A stretch of DNA of 64,000 bases from Rheinheimera lutimaris (GCF_013283795.1 NZ_JABSOD010000002.1:1-64000), one strand, 5' to 3'. Shown: positions 35,687 through 46,303, counted from the stretch's first letter. The notes: a model not told the origin generated them from the sequence alone. Translations and numbers: made by a program.

Positions 35687-37840
35687 TTATTTAACACCCA
35701 TTTCTTTTAACAGGTTTTCAGCGCCGTCCAGCTGCATTTGCCACAGCATAAAACGGTGATCTACCTGAATAGAGCGGGTGTTGTCCGGGTTGTAATCCCA
35801 GTCAGAGATAATCGAATCCAACGTACCGTCAAAGGCTAAGCCAACCAGCTCGGCATTGCTGTTAAGTACTGCCGAACCTGAGTTACCGCCGGTAATATCC
35901 AGCGTGGCCAAAAAGTTAACCGGTACCGAATTTAAGCTGTCTACCTTGTACGGGCCATATTGTTTGGCTTTGATAGCGTCTAACTGGCTTTGCGGTGCGT
36001 TAAATTCACCTTCACCGGTGGCTTTAGCGGTAATACCGCGCAGCGTGGTAAACGGCGCCCAGGCGTTGCCATCTTCATTACCATGACCGCGACCTGTCAC
36101 GTTACCGTAAGTAATGCGCAGGGTGCTGTTAGCATCCGGGTAAACCGCCTGGCCTTTAGACTGCATAAAGGCAATTTTAGCGCGCATATAGCTGGCATAA
36201 GCCTGCTGAATTTTACCGGCCAGCTCTTCTTCCGCCGCCTCTTGCTTTAAATTCCATTTGTGCAGTGCAACTGCCGCTTTAACAAAGGCATCGTCGCTTT
36301 GAGCGATTTGTGCCGGCGTCATCTCAAGCAGAGCATTACGTTTATCCAACGCAGTTAACGTGGTGTTGGCATACCAGCTGTCGATCAGCGTTTTAAGCTG
36401 CTGTTCAGTCATGCCATCTTTAATGCCCATCACCTTATCAAAATCGCTATCGCGCAGTTTTTTCGGTTGGGCGGCATAACGGCCCAGGTTATATAAATCT
36501 AATGCTTTTTCCACGCTAACGGCAAAATTACGCTCCATACCGGCAACAAAGGCTTTATAGCGCGGTAAATCGCGGCTTTGGAAACCGGCTTTACGCTCTG
36601 TATCGGGTTTGGTACTTTCTTCTGCTAAGCGATATAACGCGCCAGCGACTGTTAACAGCCGTGGCTTGGCGTTATCCAGTAAATAGTCTTTATGGTCTTT
36701 GTCCTGGCGCTGCTTTAGTAGCTTTTCGATGGTTTTTAAGTCATCAGCATAGGCTTTTTTATTGTCGCGGCTGCTGTTAACCCATTTGGTCAGTTCAGCA
36801 TGTTCAGCTGTTTTACGTGCCAGAAAATCGCTGTCAGCAAAGCTGTCCAGCATGCCCTGGCGGTTTTTCATATAGTTGTTTAAACCGGCGACACGGCTGG
36901 CGTATTTCAGCTCAGCGTCTTTATCATTGGCGGTTTCGCGGCCGATAATGTCCAGCGTATTTTTAAATTGCGCTACCGTGTTAGGGTAGGCCCATTCGAA
37001 GGTGTCGCTGACTTCGCTGGGTAACCGATGACGGTTAGTGCGGCCCGGGTAACCCAGTGCCATAACAAAGTCGCCGGCTTTTACGCCGTCTTTAGCCAGG
37101 GTTAAGTGATAATCTGGCTTATAAGGCACGTTATCCAAGCTGAAATCGGCAGATTTACCTTCAGGGCTTACGTAAGCGCGGTAGAAGCTGTAATCGCCGG
37201 TATGGCGTGGCCACATCCAGTTGTCGGTATCTCCGCCAAATTTACCCACACCCTCAGCCGGCGCATGTACTAAACGCACATCTTTAATTTCCAGCTGTTT
37301 AATCAGGTAAAATTCCAGACTGCCGTAATAGGCCGCCACCGTACAGCGGTGGCCTTCGTCTTTTTCGCATTCAGCAACAATGGCTTTTTGGTTAGCTTCA
37401 ATGGCATCAATACGCTTTTTGCCGCTCAGTTTAGCCGTGCTGGCATCAATCACTTTGTCGCTGACGTTATCTACGGCTTTGGTAACAAAAATACGACTGC
37501 CCGGGGCTGCGGCAACTTCATCGCTTAGGGTTTTGGCTAAAAAACCATTGGCCAGTAAGTCGTTTTCCGGTGTGGAATTATGTGCAATGCTGCCGTAGAC
37601 ACAGTGATGGTTGGTTGCAACTAAGCCATTGGGTGAAACAAAAGAGGCAGAGCAGCCGCCTAAACTTACAATGGCCGCTGCCGGAAATTCGGTTAGCTTG
37701 GTTAAATCAGCCGGGTTAAGTGCTAAACCAGCGGCTTTTAATTCTTTAGCAATGTCCGGCAGCTGTTGAGGCATCCACATGCCTTCATCTGCCATGGCGA
37801 AGCTACTGGCTAAAGCCAGTACGAGTAAGGATTTTTTCAT
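35687..37840 (-). CDS. S46 family dipeptidyl peptidase (DPP7-like)
   Basis: This 717-residue exported serine peptidase has a signal peptide (MKKSLLVLALASSFAMA), the catalytic His in LVATNHHCVYG (78-79), an Asp in the GGDTDNWMWPRHTGDY region and the catalytic Ser654 in GGNSGSAV. The residue 18 after that Ser, equivalent to position 673 of Porphyromonas enzymes, is Gly672 (FDGTLD). Known family work gives Gly there in DPP7 (hydrophobic P1) and Arg in DPP11 (acidic P1), so DPP7-like specificity is inferred. It removes dipeptides in the periplasm. Monocistronic. Confidence 0.94.
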   Translation of the reverse strand: MKKSLLVLALASSFAMADEGMWMPQQLPDIAKELKAAGLALNPADLTKLTEFPAAAIVSLGGCSASFVSPNGLVATNHHCVYGSIAHNSTPENDLLANGFLAKTLSDEVAAAPGSRIFVTKAVDNVSDKVIDASTAKLSGKKRIDAIEANQKAIVAECEKDEGHRCTVAAYYGSLEFYLIKQLEIKDVRLVHAPAEGVGKFGGDTDNWMWPRHTGDYSFYRAYVSPEGKSADFSLDNVPYKPDYHLTLAKDGVKAGDFVMALGYPGRTNRHRLPSEVSDTFEWAYPNTVAQFKNTLDIIGRETANDKDAELKYASRVAGLNNYMKNRQGMLDSFADSDFLARKTAEHAELTKWVNSSRDNKKAYADDLKTIEKLLKQRQDKDHKDYLLDNAKPRLLTVAGALYRLAEESTKPDTERKAGFQSRDLPRYKAFVAGMERNFAVSVEKALDLYNLGRYAAQPKKLRDSDFDKVMGIKDGMTEQQLKTLIDSWYANTTLTALDKRNALLEMTPAQIAQSDDAFVKAAVALHKWNLKQEAAEEELAGKIQQAYASYMRAKIAFMQSKGQAVYPDANSTLRITYGNVTGRGHGNEDGNAWAPFTTLRGITAKATGEGEFNAPQSQLDAIKAKQYGPYKVDSLNSVPVNFLATLDITGGNSGSAVLNSNAELVGLAFDGTLDSIISDWDYNPDNTRSIQVDHRFMLWQMQLDGAENLLKEMGVK

Positions 37841-38002
37841 AGAAACTCTTTTTATTTTAGTGTTAACAGAAGTGTTAAACGCAAGACGGGGCTTATAGTC
37901 TGTCTCAACGGCGGGCTTGTCAAGATGCAGACAAAGGCTGTTACATTTTAATGCGATGATTGCGCTCAGAGTTGCGTCAATTAGTTTAAAGTGCTTCAGT
38001 GC

Positions 38003-39700
38003 CTAAGGAGCTGTATACCAGCAGGGTTGATTCCGGCCCTTACGTTTGGCCTGATACATGGCAGTATCGGCCTGGCGCAACAGCTCGTCACAGTCGGTGT
38101 CGCCTTTAAACAGCACTAAACCAATACTACAGGCACATTGGTGCATACTGCTGTTTGTAACCGGGTAGGGCCGCGACAGTTCCTGAACTATCTTGGCTGC
38201 GACAAGTTGCATATGCTGTTGGCTGCGGTGGGTGTCAGTATCAATATCACGTAGCAATACAATAAACTCATCACCACCAAAGCGCGCTACTGTATCGGCA
38301 GAGCGCACTGAGCTTTGCAGACGGTGGGCTACTTCGGCCAGCAGGTTATCGCCCATGCGGTGGCCGTAAATATCGTTCACCGGTTTAAAGTTATCCAGAT
38401 CGATAAACATCAGACCGCAGTATTTCTGGCTGCGTTTGCCGGCAGCAATAGCTTGCAGCAAATGCTCTTCCAGCAGGCGACGGTTCGCCAGGCCGGTCAG
38501 GCTGTCATAAAACGCCAGCCGGCGAATTTTTGCGCTGCTAAGGCTACGGCTAATTGCCAGCTCTGCCAGATTGCCATAGGTTTTAATTTTTTCCAGCAGT
38601 TCAGTTGATGGCTCTGCTGTTTGCCGCTGATAAATCGCAAAGGTGCCCAGTACCTTGCCCCGGGCATTCTTAACCGGTTGTGACCAGCAGGATTTTACCT
38701 GCGCCATTTCCGCCAGTGCCTGGTATGGTTGCCAGTATGGATGACTGCTTATATCGGCCACAATTACGGTTTCACCGATACTGGCTGCGGTACCGCAAGA
38801 ACCGACACCCACGCCAATAGCAACGCCGTCCAGCGCCTGGTTGTATGCATCCGGTAACGAGGGAGCTGCGCCATGACGCAAGGTCTTGCCGTCTTCATCC
38901 AGCAGTAAGATTGAGCAAAGCATGTCGGGGTGCTGCAGCTCTACCTGGGTAACCAAATTATGTAATACCGTTTTTAACGCCGCACCTTCGCTGATCTGGC
39001 TTAAAATCTGATTTTGCAGTGTCAGTTCCTGAGTACGTTGCAGTACCTGTTGTTCGATGTGTTGTAAGTTGCGCTGATATTGCAGGTTAACCAGGCTAAG
39101 TTCGGTAATTTGCAGCGCCAACGATGCCAGCATATTTAACATTGCCGGTAGTTTGCTTTCATCGACAATCGGCACTTCTGCCAGCGCTGCCAGATATTCA
39201 TCCTTGTTAAACCCGGCTTGTGCGGCTTGCTCCGTAAAATACGCCGGATCCGGCTCCTGCAGCAGAAATTGGCCAATAAACAAATTAGCAATATGTTCGC
39301 CATCGAGCACAATTGGTGTGGCACAGTCAGTTAAACCATTGCGACAGCGGTAAACAGAATAGTTTTTGCCTTGTTCTAACTGTAGCGCTAAATCCCGATC
39401 ACTCTCCAGACAGCGCTGTAAGGTGGATTCTGACTGGCGATGAAACTGTACGCAGGCCCGTTGCCAGCGCGATGATGCAAGCACCTTACCGTGCAGATCA
39501 ATTAACGCTATCGGCACATTCATCACCTGCAGGAAGTTTTCAAATAAGGTGTTTAAGCGGGAAAAGTCGAGCGCAGCAACCAGCTTACTGGTTACTGTGC
39601 TATCAGGGGTGGGCAATGCCTGATTCCAGTCGGTGGCCATGGGGTCCAACATTTGGATCAGGTTTGCCTCGCGATGCAAATGCGGCGATTTGTTTGTCAT
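38003..39700 (-). CDS. PocR-GAF-GGDEF diguanylate cyclase
   Basis: This 565-residue soluble sensor-enzyme has a PocR-type ligand domain (about 45-150, FENFLQVMNVPIALIDLHGKVL then Cys-rich RCLE...VYRCRNGLTDCATPI), a short coiled coil (about 205-235), a GAF domain (about 240-390) and a GGDEF domain. The active site GGDEF is at 475-479, with an inhibitory I-site RSAD at 466-469, so it should make c-di-GMP under product control. No EAL or HD-GYP domain is present. The input ligand is unknown. It is upstream of the S46 peptidase, same direction, with a 162-bp gap. Confidence 0.92.
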   Translation of the reverse strand: MTNKSPHLHREANLIQMLDPMATDWNQALPTPDSTVTSKLVAALDFSRLNTLFENFLQVMNVPIALIDLHGKVLASSRWQRACVQFHRQSESTLQRCLESDRDLALQLEQGKNYSVYRCRNGLTDCATPIVLDGEHIANLFIGQFLLQEPDPAYFTEQAAQAGFNKDEYLAALAEVPIVDESKLPAMLNMLASLALQITELSLVNLQYQRNLQHIEQQVLQRTQELTLQNQILSQISEGAALKTVLHNLVTQVELQHPDMLCSILLLDEDGKTLRHGAAPSLPDAYNQALDGVAIGVGVGSCGTAASIGETVIVADISSHPYWQPYQALAEMAQVKSCWSQPVKNARGKVLGTFAIYQRQTAEPSTELLEKIKTYGNLAELAISRSLSSAKIRRLAFYDSLTGLANRRLLEEHLLQAIAAGKRSQKYCGLMFIDLDNFKPVNDIYGHRMGDNLLAEVAHRLQSSVRSADTVARFGGDEFIVLLRDIDTDTHRSQQHMQLVAAKIVQELSRPYPVTNSSMHQCACSIGLVLFKGDTDCDELLRQADTAMYQAKRKGRNQPCWYTAP

Positions 39701-39796
39701 GACGGCTTAAGTGTAGTTAGCAGAATGTTGCGCCGCCACAGTTGACGCAAATGAATTATGTCTGCTGCTGTACAGTGATGCCGTCAGTTGCTTTGC

Positions 39797-40411
39797 TTAT
39801 TTATGCCGCTGTTGCAGCACCTTAATGACATCGTTCAGTTCCAGCTTTTGGCTGCGCAGCAACACCAACAGGTGAAACATCAGATCAGCCGCTTCGTTGG
39901 CGAGTTCTTCCCGGTCACCGGCCATCGCAGCCAGTGCGGATTCGACACCTTCTTCACCAACTTTTTGCGCTATGCGTTTTACGCCTTTGGCAAATAAGCT
40001 GGCGGTGTAACTGCTGGCAGGATCTGCGCCTTCACGGCTTTTTATCACTTGCTCTAAGTCGTATAAAAATGCCAGCTGCGGGCTGTTGGCACTGTTGTCA
40101 TGCCAGCAAGTTTCAGTGCCGACATGGCAGGTTGGGCCTTGTGGTAGTGCCAGCACTAAAATACTGTCGGCATCGCAGTCGCTGTCTATGCTGACCAGTT
40201 GTAAGGTATGGCCTGAGCTTTCGCCTTTGGTCCACAACCGCTGCTTGCTGCGGCTATAAAAGGTCACGTTGCCGCTTTGCAGTGTGTGCTCAAGTGCCTC
40301 TGTGTTCATATAGCCCTGCATCAGCACTTTGCCGGAGATGGCGTGCTGCACTATTGCGGGTAATAACTGGTTATCGGGCCAGCTTAGCGCTTTGATCTGT
40401 TCTATGTTCAT
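39797..40411 (-). CDS. hisI: HisIE, PR-AMP cyclohydrolase / PR-ATP pyrophosphatase
   Basis: This bifunctional 204-residue enzyme performs steps 2 and 3 of histidine synthesis. The HisI half carries [44 protein letters not shown] and the zinc Cys in [14 protein letters not shown]. The HisE half follows ([28 protein letters not shown], then [13 protein letters not shown]). It is the last his gene and is separated from hisF by 313 bp containing structured repeats, whereas other genes in the operon touch or overlap. Confidence 0.97.
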   Translation of the reverse strand: MNIEQIKALSWPDNQLLPAIVQHAISGKVLMQGYMNTEALEHTLQSGNVTFYSRSKQRLWTKGESSGHTLQLVSIDSDCDADSILVLALPQGPTCHVGTETCWHDNSANSPQLAFLYDLEQVIKSREGADPASSYTASLFAKGVKRIAQKVGEEGVESALAAMAGDREELANEAADLMFHLLVLLRSQKLELNDVIKVLQQRHK

Positions 40412-40464
40412 TGTGTTTTCTCGTATCTTTTTTGTGTTGATGGCGCAGCAATATTATGAGCGGC

Positions 40465-40559
40465 GAGACCTGACTGCTAAGCAGAGCGTCTGTGGCATGG
40501 ATGCCACAGAGGAGCCTACAGGGAGGTATTTACGGCGTCTCTGCGTGTAGTCAGGTCTC
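40465..40559 (+). repeat. Dispersed palindromic element, copy B1
   Basis: An outer perfect 11-bp arm GAGACCTGACT (40465-40475) pairs with AGTCAGGTCTC (40549-40559). Inside are GCAGAG/CTCTGC (40481/40539), a perfect hairpin TCTGTGGCAT-GG-ATGCCACAGA (40489-40510) and the core GAGCCTACAGGGAGG then TATTTACGGCGT (40512-40538). The stacked stems would form one branched structure in RNA or a cruciform in DNA. Confidence 0.85.
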
Positions 40560-40605
40560 AAAGCTTGCATCAAAAGTCAGGCTCTTCGAAAATCGCAAAG
40601 ACTCC

Positions 40606-40692
40606 GTACATTTTTTCTGCGACACGCCATAAACCTTCCCTGGGGCTCGATTCCGGCCATCCATGGCCTCCAACGGTCGCTGAAAAAAGTAC
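40606..40692 (-). repeat. Dispersed palindromic element, copy B2 (reverse)
   Basis: The arms GTACATTTTTTCTGCGAC (40606-40623) and GTCGCTGAAAAAAGTAC (40676-40692) pair with two irregularities. Inside is the hairpin GGCCAT-CC-ATGGCC (40655-40668). The reversed core ACGCCATAAACC then TTCCCTGGGGCTCG lies at 40624-40650. Orientation is opposite to B1. Confidence 0.82.
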
Positions 40693-40724
40693 ATACGCCT
40701 TAGCTGGCATAATTTCAGCCCTTG

Positions 40725-41498
40725 TTACGGTCGGATGCTGATACCGTCAGCAATCAGCCTGGCTTTAAGCGCCGCTATTTCAATAATGCCTTTGTGAAAC
40801 ACACTGGCAGCCAGGGCGCCATCGACATCGGCTTGGTTAAACACATCGCTAAAATGTTGCATAGTACCGGCGCCACCACTGGCAATTAACGGCACCGTGC
40901 AAATATCGCGGATGCTTTTCAGCTGCGCGATATCATAGCCCTGGCGCACGCCATCCTGGTTCATGCAGTTAAGCACAATTTCACCGGCGCCACGGCTTAG
41001 CACTTCTGCTACCCAATCACGGGTAAGCCATTGTGTTTTTTTGGTGCGGCTTTCATCGCCGGTAAACTGATATACCTGATACTGGCCCGACGCGACATCA
41101 AAAAAACTGTCGATGCCAATCACCACACACTGTTGGCCAAAATTATGGTTCAGCTCGTTTATCAGCTCTGGCCTGGACAGCGCCGGGCTGTTGACCGAAA
41201 TTTTATCGGCACCCATTTCCAGTATTTTGCCGGCATCGGCCACGGTTTTAATGCCACCGGCGACGCAAAACGGAATGTCTATCACCTCGGCAATGCGTTT
41301 AACCCAGCTTTTATCCACCACGCGGCCATCGCTGGAGGCGGTAATATCATAAAACACCAGCTCGTCCGCGCCGGCCTCGGCATAGCGCTGTGCCAGTGGC
41401 ACTATATCACCGATAATTTCATGGTTACGAAACTGCACGCCTTTAACCACTTTGCCATCGCGTACATCCAGGCAGGGAATTAACCGTTTTGCCAGCAT
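40725..41498 (-). CDS. hisF: HisF, imidazole glycerol phosphate synthase cyclase subunit
   Basis: HisF with HisH converts PRFAR and glutamine-derived ammonia to imidazole glycerol phosphate and AICAR. The 257-residue (beta-alpha)8 barrel has [23 protein letters not shown] with catalytic Asp11, the second half VVIGIDS, and LIASGGAGT near the end. Its start overlaps hisA by 19 bp. It is followed by the repeat-filled gap before hisI. Confidence 0.98.
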   Translation of the reverse strand: MLAKRLIPCLDVRDGKVVKGVQFRNHEIIGDIVPLAQRYAEAGADELVFYDITASSDGRVVDKSWVKRIAEVIDIPFCVAGGIKTVADAGKILEMGADKISVNSPALSRPELINELNHNFGQQCVVIGIDSFFDVASGQYQVYQFTGDESRTKKTQWLTRDWVAEVLSRGAGEIVLNCMNQDGVRQGYDIAQLKSIRDICTVPLIASGGAGTMQHFSDVFNQADVDGALAASVFHKGIIEIAALKARLIADGISIRP

Positions 41499-42217
41499 GC
41501 TACGGCCTCCTCAAGCGTAAATTTACCTTCCAGCAGTGAACGTCCTAAAATAACGCCGGCGACGCCGCTGCCAATTAAGGCGCGGATATCGTCCAGCTTG
41601 CCGATGCCACCGGAGGCCTGCCACTGAATTTGCGGGTAATTTGCTGCCAGCTCTTTATACAGCTGCACATTAGAGCCGGTTAAGGTACCGTCTTTACTAA
41701 TGTCAGTACATAACACATGCTGAGCACCGGCTTCGATATAGCCATCCAGCACCTGCTCCAGCGTAATATTGGATTGCTCAATCCAGCCGTGCGAGGGCAG
41801 GGTTTTCTCGCCTTTGTCGTTTATCGCCACATCCAGCGCCAACACGATTTGCTCGCCGCCGTATTTGCGCACCCAGCCTTGCACCAACTCGCGTTGGCGA
41901 ATGGCTAAACTGCCGATAACAACACGACCGGCGCCGGCGTCGAGTAAGTCTTTAACGTCCTGCTCAGCGCGCACACCGCCACCAACCTGAATATGCAGCG
42001 GGGAAGCTGTCATCAGCTCAGTCAGTAATGCCAGCTGGCGTTTAGTGGCATCTTTGGCGCCGGACAAATCCACGATATGCAGCCAATCGGCACCTGCACC
42101 GGCGTACTGATTACGCAAGCCAAGCGGGCTGAAATCGTACTGCGTGGTATTGTCGTAACGGCCCTGATACAGCCGCACCACAGTGCCGTCAATTAAATCA
42201 ATGGCGGGAATAATCAT
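41480..42217 (-). CDS. hisA: HisA, ProFAR isomerase
   Basis: HisA isomerises ProFAR to PRFAR. The 245-residue barrel begins [21 protein letters not shown] with catalytic Asp8, and has [29 protein letters not shown] and the C-terminal catalytic Asp in [11 protein letters not shown]. The ATG at 42217 overlaps the hisH stop as ATGA, giving the usual 245-residue length; the GTG at 42226 is less likely. Confidence 0.97.
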   Translation of the reverse strand: MIIPAIDLIDGTVVRLYQGRYDNTTQYDFSPLGLRNQYAGAGADWLHIVDLSGAKDATKRQLALLTELMTASPLHIQVGGGVRAEQDVKDLLDAGAGRVVIGSLAIRQRELVQGWVRKYGGEQIVLALDVAINDKGEKTLPSHGWIEQSNITLEQVLDGYIEAGAQHVLCTDISKDGTLTGSNVQLYKELAANYPQIQWQASGGIGKLDDIRALIGSGVAGVILGRSLLEGKFTLEEAVACWQNG

Positions 42218-42807
42218 AGCTGCCACTCCAGAAAATTTTGCAATAAACGCGCGCCGGTTTTACCCGAGCGCTCGGGGTGAAACTGCGCGCCGGCGACATT
42301 GTCTTTACCAATTACTGCGGCAAAATCGCTGCCATAATGGCACAGTGCCAATGCGTGCGGGCCGGGTGCTACGGCAAAGCTGTGGACAAAATACACATAG
42401 TCTGTGACAGAAAAACCGCTCATTAACGGGTGCTCACTAATACTGTGCAGGGTGTTCCAGCCCATATGCGGCAGGCGCAAACCAGCGCTTTGCATCGGCA
42501 GTACTTCGCCCGGAATAAGGTTTAAACAGCCAACATCACCTTCCATGCTGTGGCTGGTCAGCATTTGCATACCTAAGCAAATGCCTAACAAGGGTTGCTG
42601 CAGGCCTTGCAAGGTGTCAATCAGTTCTGCTTGCTCAAGCCTGGCCATCGCATTGTGGGCGGTGCCGACGCCCGGCAGCAGCACCTTGTCGGCGGCTTTG
42701 ATTACTTTGGCATCGCGGCTGATAATGGCGTCTACGCCCAGGCGTTTAAAAGCAAAATACACCGAGCTGATATTGGCGCAGCCGGTATCAACAATCACCA
42801 GTTGCAT
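42214..42807 (-). CDS. hisH: HisH, imidazole glycerol phosphate synthase glutaminase subunit
   Basis: This 197-residue class I glutamine amidotransferase feeds ammonia to HisF. It has VLLPGVGTA, the nucleophile Cys in [11 protein letters not shown], and the His-Glu dyad in [12 protein letters not shown]. It overlaps hisB by one base and hisA by four. Confidence 0.98.
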   Translation of the reverse strand: MQLVIVDTGCANISSVYFAFKRLGVDAIISRDAKVIKAADKVLLPGVGTAHNAMARLEQAELIDTLQGLQQPLLGICLGMQMLTSHSMEGDVGCLNLIPGEVLPMQSAGLRLPHMGWNTLHSISEHPLMSGFSVTDYVYFVHSFAVAPGPHALALCHYGSDFAAVIGKDNVAGAQFHPERSGKTGARLLQNFLEWQL

Positions 42808-43877
42808 TACAGTACTCCTTTTGAGCTTGGCAGCGCCTCGCCCGATACGGTAATGGCCTGGCGCAGTGCACGGCCAAAGGCTTTAAACAGGCCTTCGACC
42901 TTGTGATGCTTATTGCCTTCGGTGATGCTTAAGTGCAGTGACATCAGCATGGCATCGCTTAACGAGCGGAAAAAGTGCGGCACCATTTCCAGAGTTAAAC
43001 CGCCAACTGCGCCGTCGCCCAGCTCACCGTTAAACACAAACAACGGCCGGCCGGATAAATCCAGCACACACTCGGCGCGGCATTCATCCATCGGCAACAC
43101 AAAGCCAAAGCGGTTAATGCCACGTTTATTGCCCAGCGCCTGCTTTAACGCCTGGCCCAGTGCCAGTGCGGTGTCTTCCACGCTGTGGTGATCGTCAATG
43201 TGATAATCGCCGGTAACTTTTACCTGCAGCGAAAAGCCGCCGTGGGTGGCAATTTGCTCCAGCATATGGTCAAAAAAGCCCACGCCGGTGCCGAAAAAGT
43301 TATTGCCGCTGTTATCCAGATCAACACTGATTTCAATGTCAGTTTCACGGGTGGTACGACGCACGGTGGCTTTACGCCCGCGGCTGAGCAACTGCTTGGT
43401 GATCTCAGCCCAACCCAGCGAATCGCGGTTATATTGAAACGACGGCAGGCCCATATTCTCTGCCAGCTGCACATCAGTTAAGCGGTCGCCAATCACGTAA
43501 GAGTTGGTAAAGTCGATTTTACCCTGTTGCAGATAGTCTTTTACCAGCCCCAGTTTCGGTTTGCGGCAACTGCAGTTGTCACTGTCAAAGTGCGGGCAAA
43601 TCAGCACGTCATCAAACACGATGCCTTGTGAAGTTAGCAGCTGCATCATTTTATTGTGCGGTGCATCAAAGGTTTCGCGCGGGAAGCTGCTGGTACCCAA
43701 GCCATCCTGATTAGTCACCATCACCAGGCGGTAGCCGGCTGTTTGCAGCTTTAATAAGGCGGGCACTAAGCCAGGCTCGTAAGCCAGTTTTTCCAGGCTA
43801 TCCAGCTGCTTGTCAATTGGCGGCTCTTCTACCATGGTGCCGTCGCGGTCGATAAATAAAATAGGCTGGCCACTCAT
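42807..43877 (-). CDS. hisB: HisB, bifunctional histidinol phosphatase / IGP dehydratase
   Basis: The 356-residue fusion has an N-terminal HAD phosphatase ([13 protein letters not shown], with the zinc Cys loop [17 protein letters not shown]) and a C-terminal dehydratase from about residue 165 ([80 protein letters not shown]). This fusion is typical of Gammaproteobacteria. Start overlaps hisC stop by four bases. Confidence 0.98.
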   Translation of the reverse strand: MSGQPILFIDRDGTMVEEPPIDKQLDSLEKLAYEPGLVPALLKLQTAGYRLVMVTNQDGLGTSSFPRETFDAPHNKMMQLLTSQGIVFDDVLICPHFDSDNCSCRKPKLGLVKDYLQQGKIDFTNSYVIGDRLTDVQLAENMGLPSFQYNRDSLGWAEITKQLLSRGRKATVRRTTRETDIEISVDLDNSGNNFFGTGVGFFDHMLEQIATHGGFSLQVKVTGDYHIDDHHSVEDTALALGQALKQALGNKRGINRFGFVLPMDECRAECVLDLSGRPLFVFNGELGDGAVGGLTLEMVPHFFRSLSDAMLMSLHLSITEGNKHHKVEGLFKAFGRALRQAITVSGEALPSSKGVL

Positions 43878-44974
43878 GCGCGTGCTCTCTTAGTTGCTTG
43901 GTTATTTAAAAAATACTGTTGCATCGCCTGCTGTAAGCGCTGCATTTCATCCGCGGTGCCAACCGACACCCGCACCACTTGCGATAAGCCCAGCTGGCTG
44001 GACTGATTGCGAATTAAAATATCGGACTTAATCAGCGCACTAACACAGTCTGCGGCGTTGTCTACCTGCAGCAGCACATAGTTGGCGTTACTGGGCCATA
44101 CCTTGTTGATGCCGCTTTGTGTTTTGGCAAAGACGATAAAGTCATCACGCAACTGATTAATGCTTGCCACGCTTTGCTGCATTTGCGCTATGCCCGTTGC
44201 CGACAATGCTTGGGCGGCAATTTGCGCTACCGGCTCGGCAATCGGGTAGGGCGCTATCATCTTTTTCAGCGCGTTAATAATTTCCGCCGAGGCCAGGGTA
44301 AAGCCACAGCGTAAACCGGCCAGGCCAAAGGCTTTAGACAGGGTGCGCAGGATAACTAAATGCGGGTACTGGCTAAGTAAATTCACTACCGACGCCTGTG
44401 GGGCAAACTCGATATAGGCTTCATCGACCACCACTAAGGCTTTACCGGCAAAGTGCTGCAGTACCGCAATAATTTGCTCACGTGGGATCAGATCGCCGGT
44501 TGGATTATTCGGGCTGCAAATAAACACCAGTTTAGGGCTGGTGGCAAAAATGCCGGCCAAATCCAGTTGCTCGTTATTAATCAGCAGCACTTTATTCACC
44601 ATGGTTTGGTTACTTTCAGCGCTTATCGCATACATACCATAAGTCGGCGGGCAAATAGTGATACTGTCCTGCTTAGGCTCACAAAAGCTGCGGATCAACA
44701 GCTCAATGCCTTCATCGGCGCCGCGGCTAACCAGTACCTGCTCAGGCGCGACACCGGCATATTCTGCATAAGCGTTTATTACCGCTTTTGGCTGGCAGGA
44801 CGGGTAGCGGTTAAAAGTGCCATCTAACTGATAGCCCGGTGCCAATGCATTTTCATTGGCATTTAGCCACACTGCGCCGCCACTCATACTGCTGCGCGCT
44901 GATGCGTAAGGCACCAGATCTTTGACGATTTGTCTGGCTAAGTTATTCACGCCAGTAGGGGTGTTATCAGACAT
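43874..44974 (-). CDS. hisC: HisC, histidinol-phosphate aminotransferase
   Basis: This PLP-dependent fold-type I transaminase has 366 residues. It contains [50 protein letters not shown] and the PLP lysine in [17 protein letters not shown]. The ATG at 44974 lies 7 bp after the hisD stop and starts like E. coli HisC; an in-frame ATG at 44995 inside hisD would add seven residues. Confidence 0.97.
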   Translation of the reverse strand: MSDNTPTGVNNLARQIVKDLVPYASARSSMSGGAVWLNANENALAPGYQLDGTFNRYPSCQPKAVINAYAEYAGVAPEQVLVSRGADEGIELLIRSFCEPKQDSITICPPTYGMYAISAESNQTMVNKVLLINNEQLDLAGIFATSPKLVFICSPNNPTGDLIPREQIIAVLQHFAGKALVVVDEAYIEFAPQASVVNLLSQYPHLVILRTLSKAFGLAGLRCGFTLASAEIINALKKMIAPYPIAEPVAQIAAQALSATGIAQMQQSVASINQLRDDFIVFAKTQSGINKVWPSNANYVLLQVDNAADCVSALIKSDILIRNQSSQLGLSQVVRVSVGTADEMQRLQQAMQQYFLNNQATKRARA

Positions 44975-44981
44975 AATTTGC

Positions 44982-46301
44982 TTAACCCTCAACATTATTC
45001 AGTTCAGCCAGACGCAGGCGCACTGCATTAGCGTGCGCATCCAGGCTTTCAGCTTCTGCCAGCGTGACTATGGCCGGGCCAATATTGCGCATACCTTGTG
45101 CCGTTAATGTTTGTACAGTAAAGCGACGGTAAAAATCGGCCAATGACAAACTCGACACGGTTTTGCTGTAGCCATAAGTGGGCAGCACATGGTTAGTGCC
45201 GCTGGCGTAATCGCCGGCCGACTCCGGTGTCCATTTACCAACAAAGATACTGGCGGCACTGTTAAATTGTGCTGTCAGCTCATCATCTGCCGCGGTTTGC
45301 ACGATTAAGTGCTCCGGCGCATAAGCATTGGTTACCGCCACAGCCTGAGCTAAATCGGCAGTTAAGATATAGCGGCTGTGGCTAAGCGCGGCTGCTGCAA
45401 TGTCTTTACGTGGCAGTTGGGCTAACTGACTGGCAACTTCAGCCTGCACGGCCTCGATTAATGCGGTACTGTCGCTGACTAAAATCACTTGTGAGTCCGG
45501 GCCGTGCTCGGCTTGCGATAACAAGTCGGCGGCAACAAAGGCCGGGTTAGCGCTGTTGTCGGCCAGTACCAGCACTTCAGACGGCCCGGCCGGCATATCA
45601 ATTTGCGCGCCCCTGGCATCCTGGCTCACCTGTTGTTTGGCTTCGGTTACATAACGGTTACCCGGGCCAAAAATTTTATCCACTTTGGCAATAGTTTCGG
45701 TGCCATAAGCCAGCGCAGCAATGGCCTGAGCGCCGCCGATAGTGTAAATCTCACTAATGCCACACAGCTCTGCAGCGTACAGAATTTCTGGCGCAATATC
45801 GCCCGCTTCGGGTTTGCCCGGTGGTGTAACCAGCACAATACGCTCGCAACCGGCTAACTGCGCCGGCACACCCAGCATCAGCACCGTAGAGGGCAGTGGC
45901 GCGCTGCCGCCTGGAATATACAGGCCCACTGCGGCAATGGCGCGGCTTCTTAGCTGACACATCACACCGGCGCTGGTTTCTACCTCGATATCACGTGGTA
46001 ACTGGGCCGCGTGGAATTTACGAATGTTGTCATAGGCCAGCTCGATGGCGGCTTTACGTTCGGGCAAAAGCTTATTTAACTGCGCCAGCTTAGTCTCTAC
46101 ACTTAAGCGCAGTGAGTTAGCCGTCAGGCCATCAAACTGCTGGCTATAAGCTACCAAGGCCTCATCGCCCTGTTGGCGCACGGTATTAATAATTGCCCGT
46201 ACTTGCTCACCTAACGCAGCAGAGTCGGCAAGCTTGGGCCGCGCCAAGGCAGCTTGTTGCTCACTTACTGATAAGGCTGGCCAGTTAATAACGCGGGTCA
46301 T
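44982..46301 (-). CDS. hisD: HisD, histidinol dehydrogenase
   Basis: HisD oxidises histidinol to histidine in two NAD-dependent steps. The 439-residue zinc enzyme has YIPGGSAPLPSTVLMLGVPAQLAGC, AYGTETIAKVDKIFGPGNRYVTEAKQQV, the metal and active-site stretch SQAEHGPDSQVILV, and NAYAPEHLIVQ, SAGDYASGTNHVLPT near the C terminus. It begins 2 bp after hisG. Confidence 0.98.
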   Translation of the reverse strand: MTRVINWPALSVSEQQAALARPKLADSAALGEQVRAIINTVRQQGDEALVAYSQQFDGLTANSLRLSVETKLAQLNKLLPERKAAIELAYDNIRKFHAAQLPRDIEVETSAGVMCQLRSRAIAAVGLYIPGGSAPLPSTVLMLGVPAQLAGCERIVLVTPPGKPEAGDIAPEILYAAELCGISEIYTIGGAQAIAALAYGTETIAKVDKIFGPGNRYVTEAKQQVSQDARGAQIDMPAGPSEVLVLADNSANPAFVAADLLSQAEHGPDSQVILVSDSTALIEAVQAEVASQLAQLPRKDIAAAALSHSRYILTADLAQAVAVTNAYAPEHLIVQTAADDELTAQFNSAASIFVGKWTPESAGDYASGTNHVLPTYGYSKTVSSLSLADFYRRFTVQTLTAQGMRNIGPAIVTLAEAESLDAHANAVRLRLAELNNVEG

Positions 46302-46303
46302 AG

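Larger units (their letters stand above)
40412..40724. other. 313-bp intergenic region between hisF and hisI
   Basis: The space inside the his operon is filled by two dispersed palindromic elements in opposite orientation (40465-40559 and 40606-40692). No gene, terminator or strong promoter is visible. All other gaps in the operon are under 10 bp or overlaps, so this is an insertion. Confidence 0.8.
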
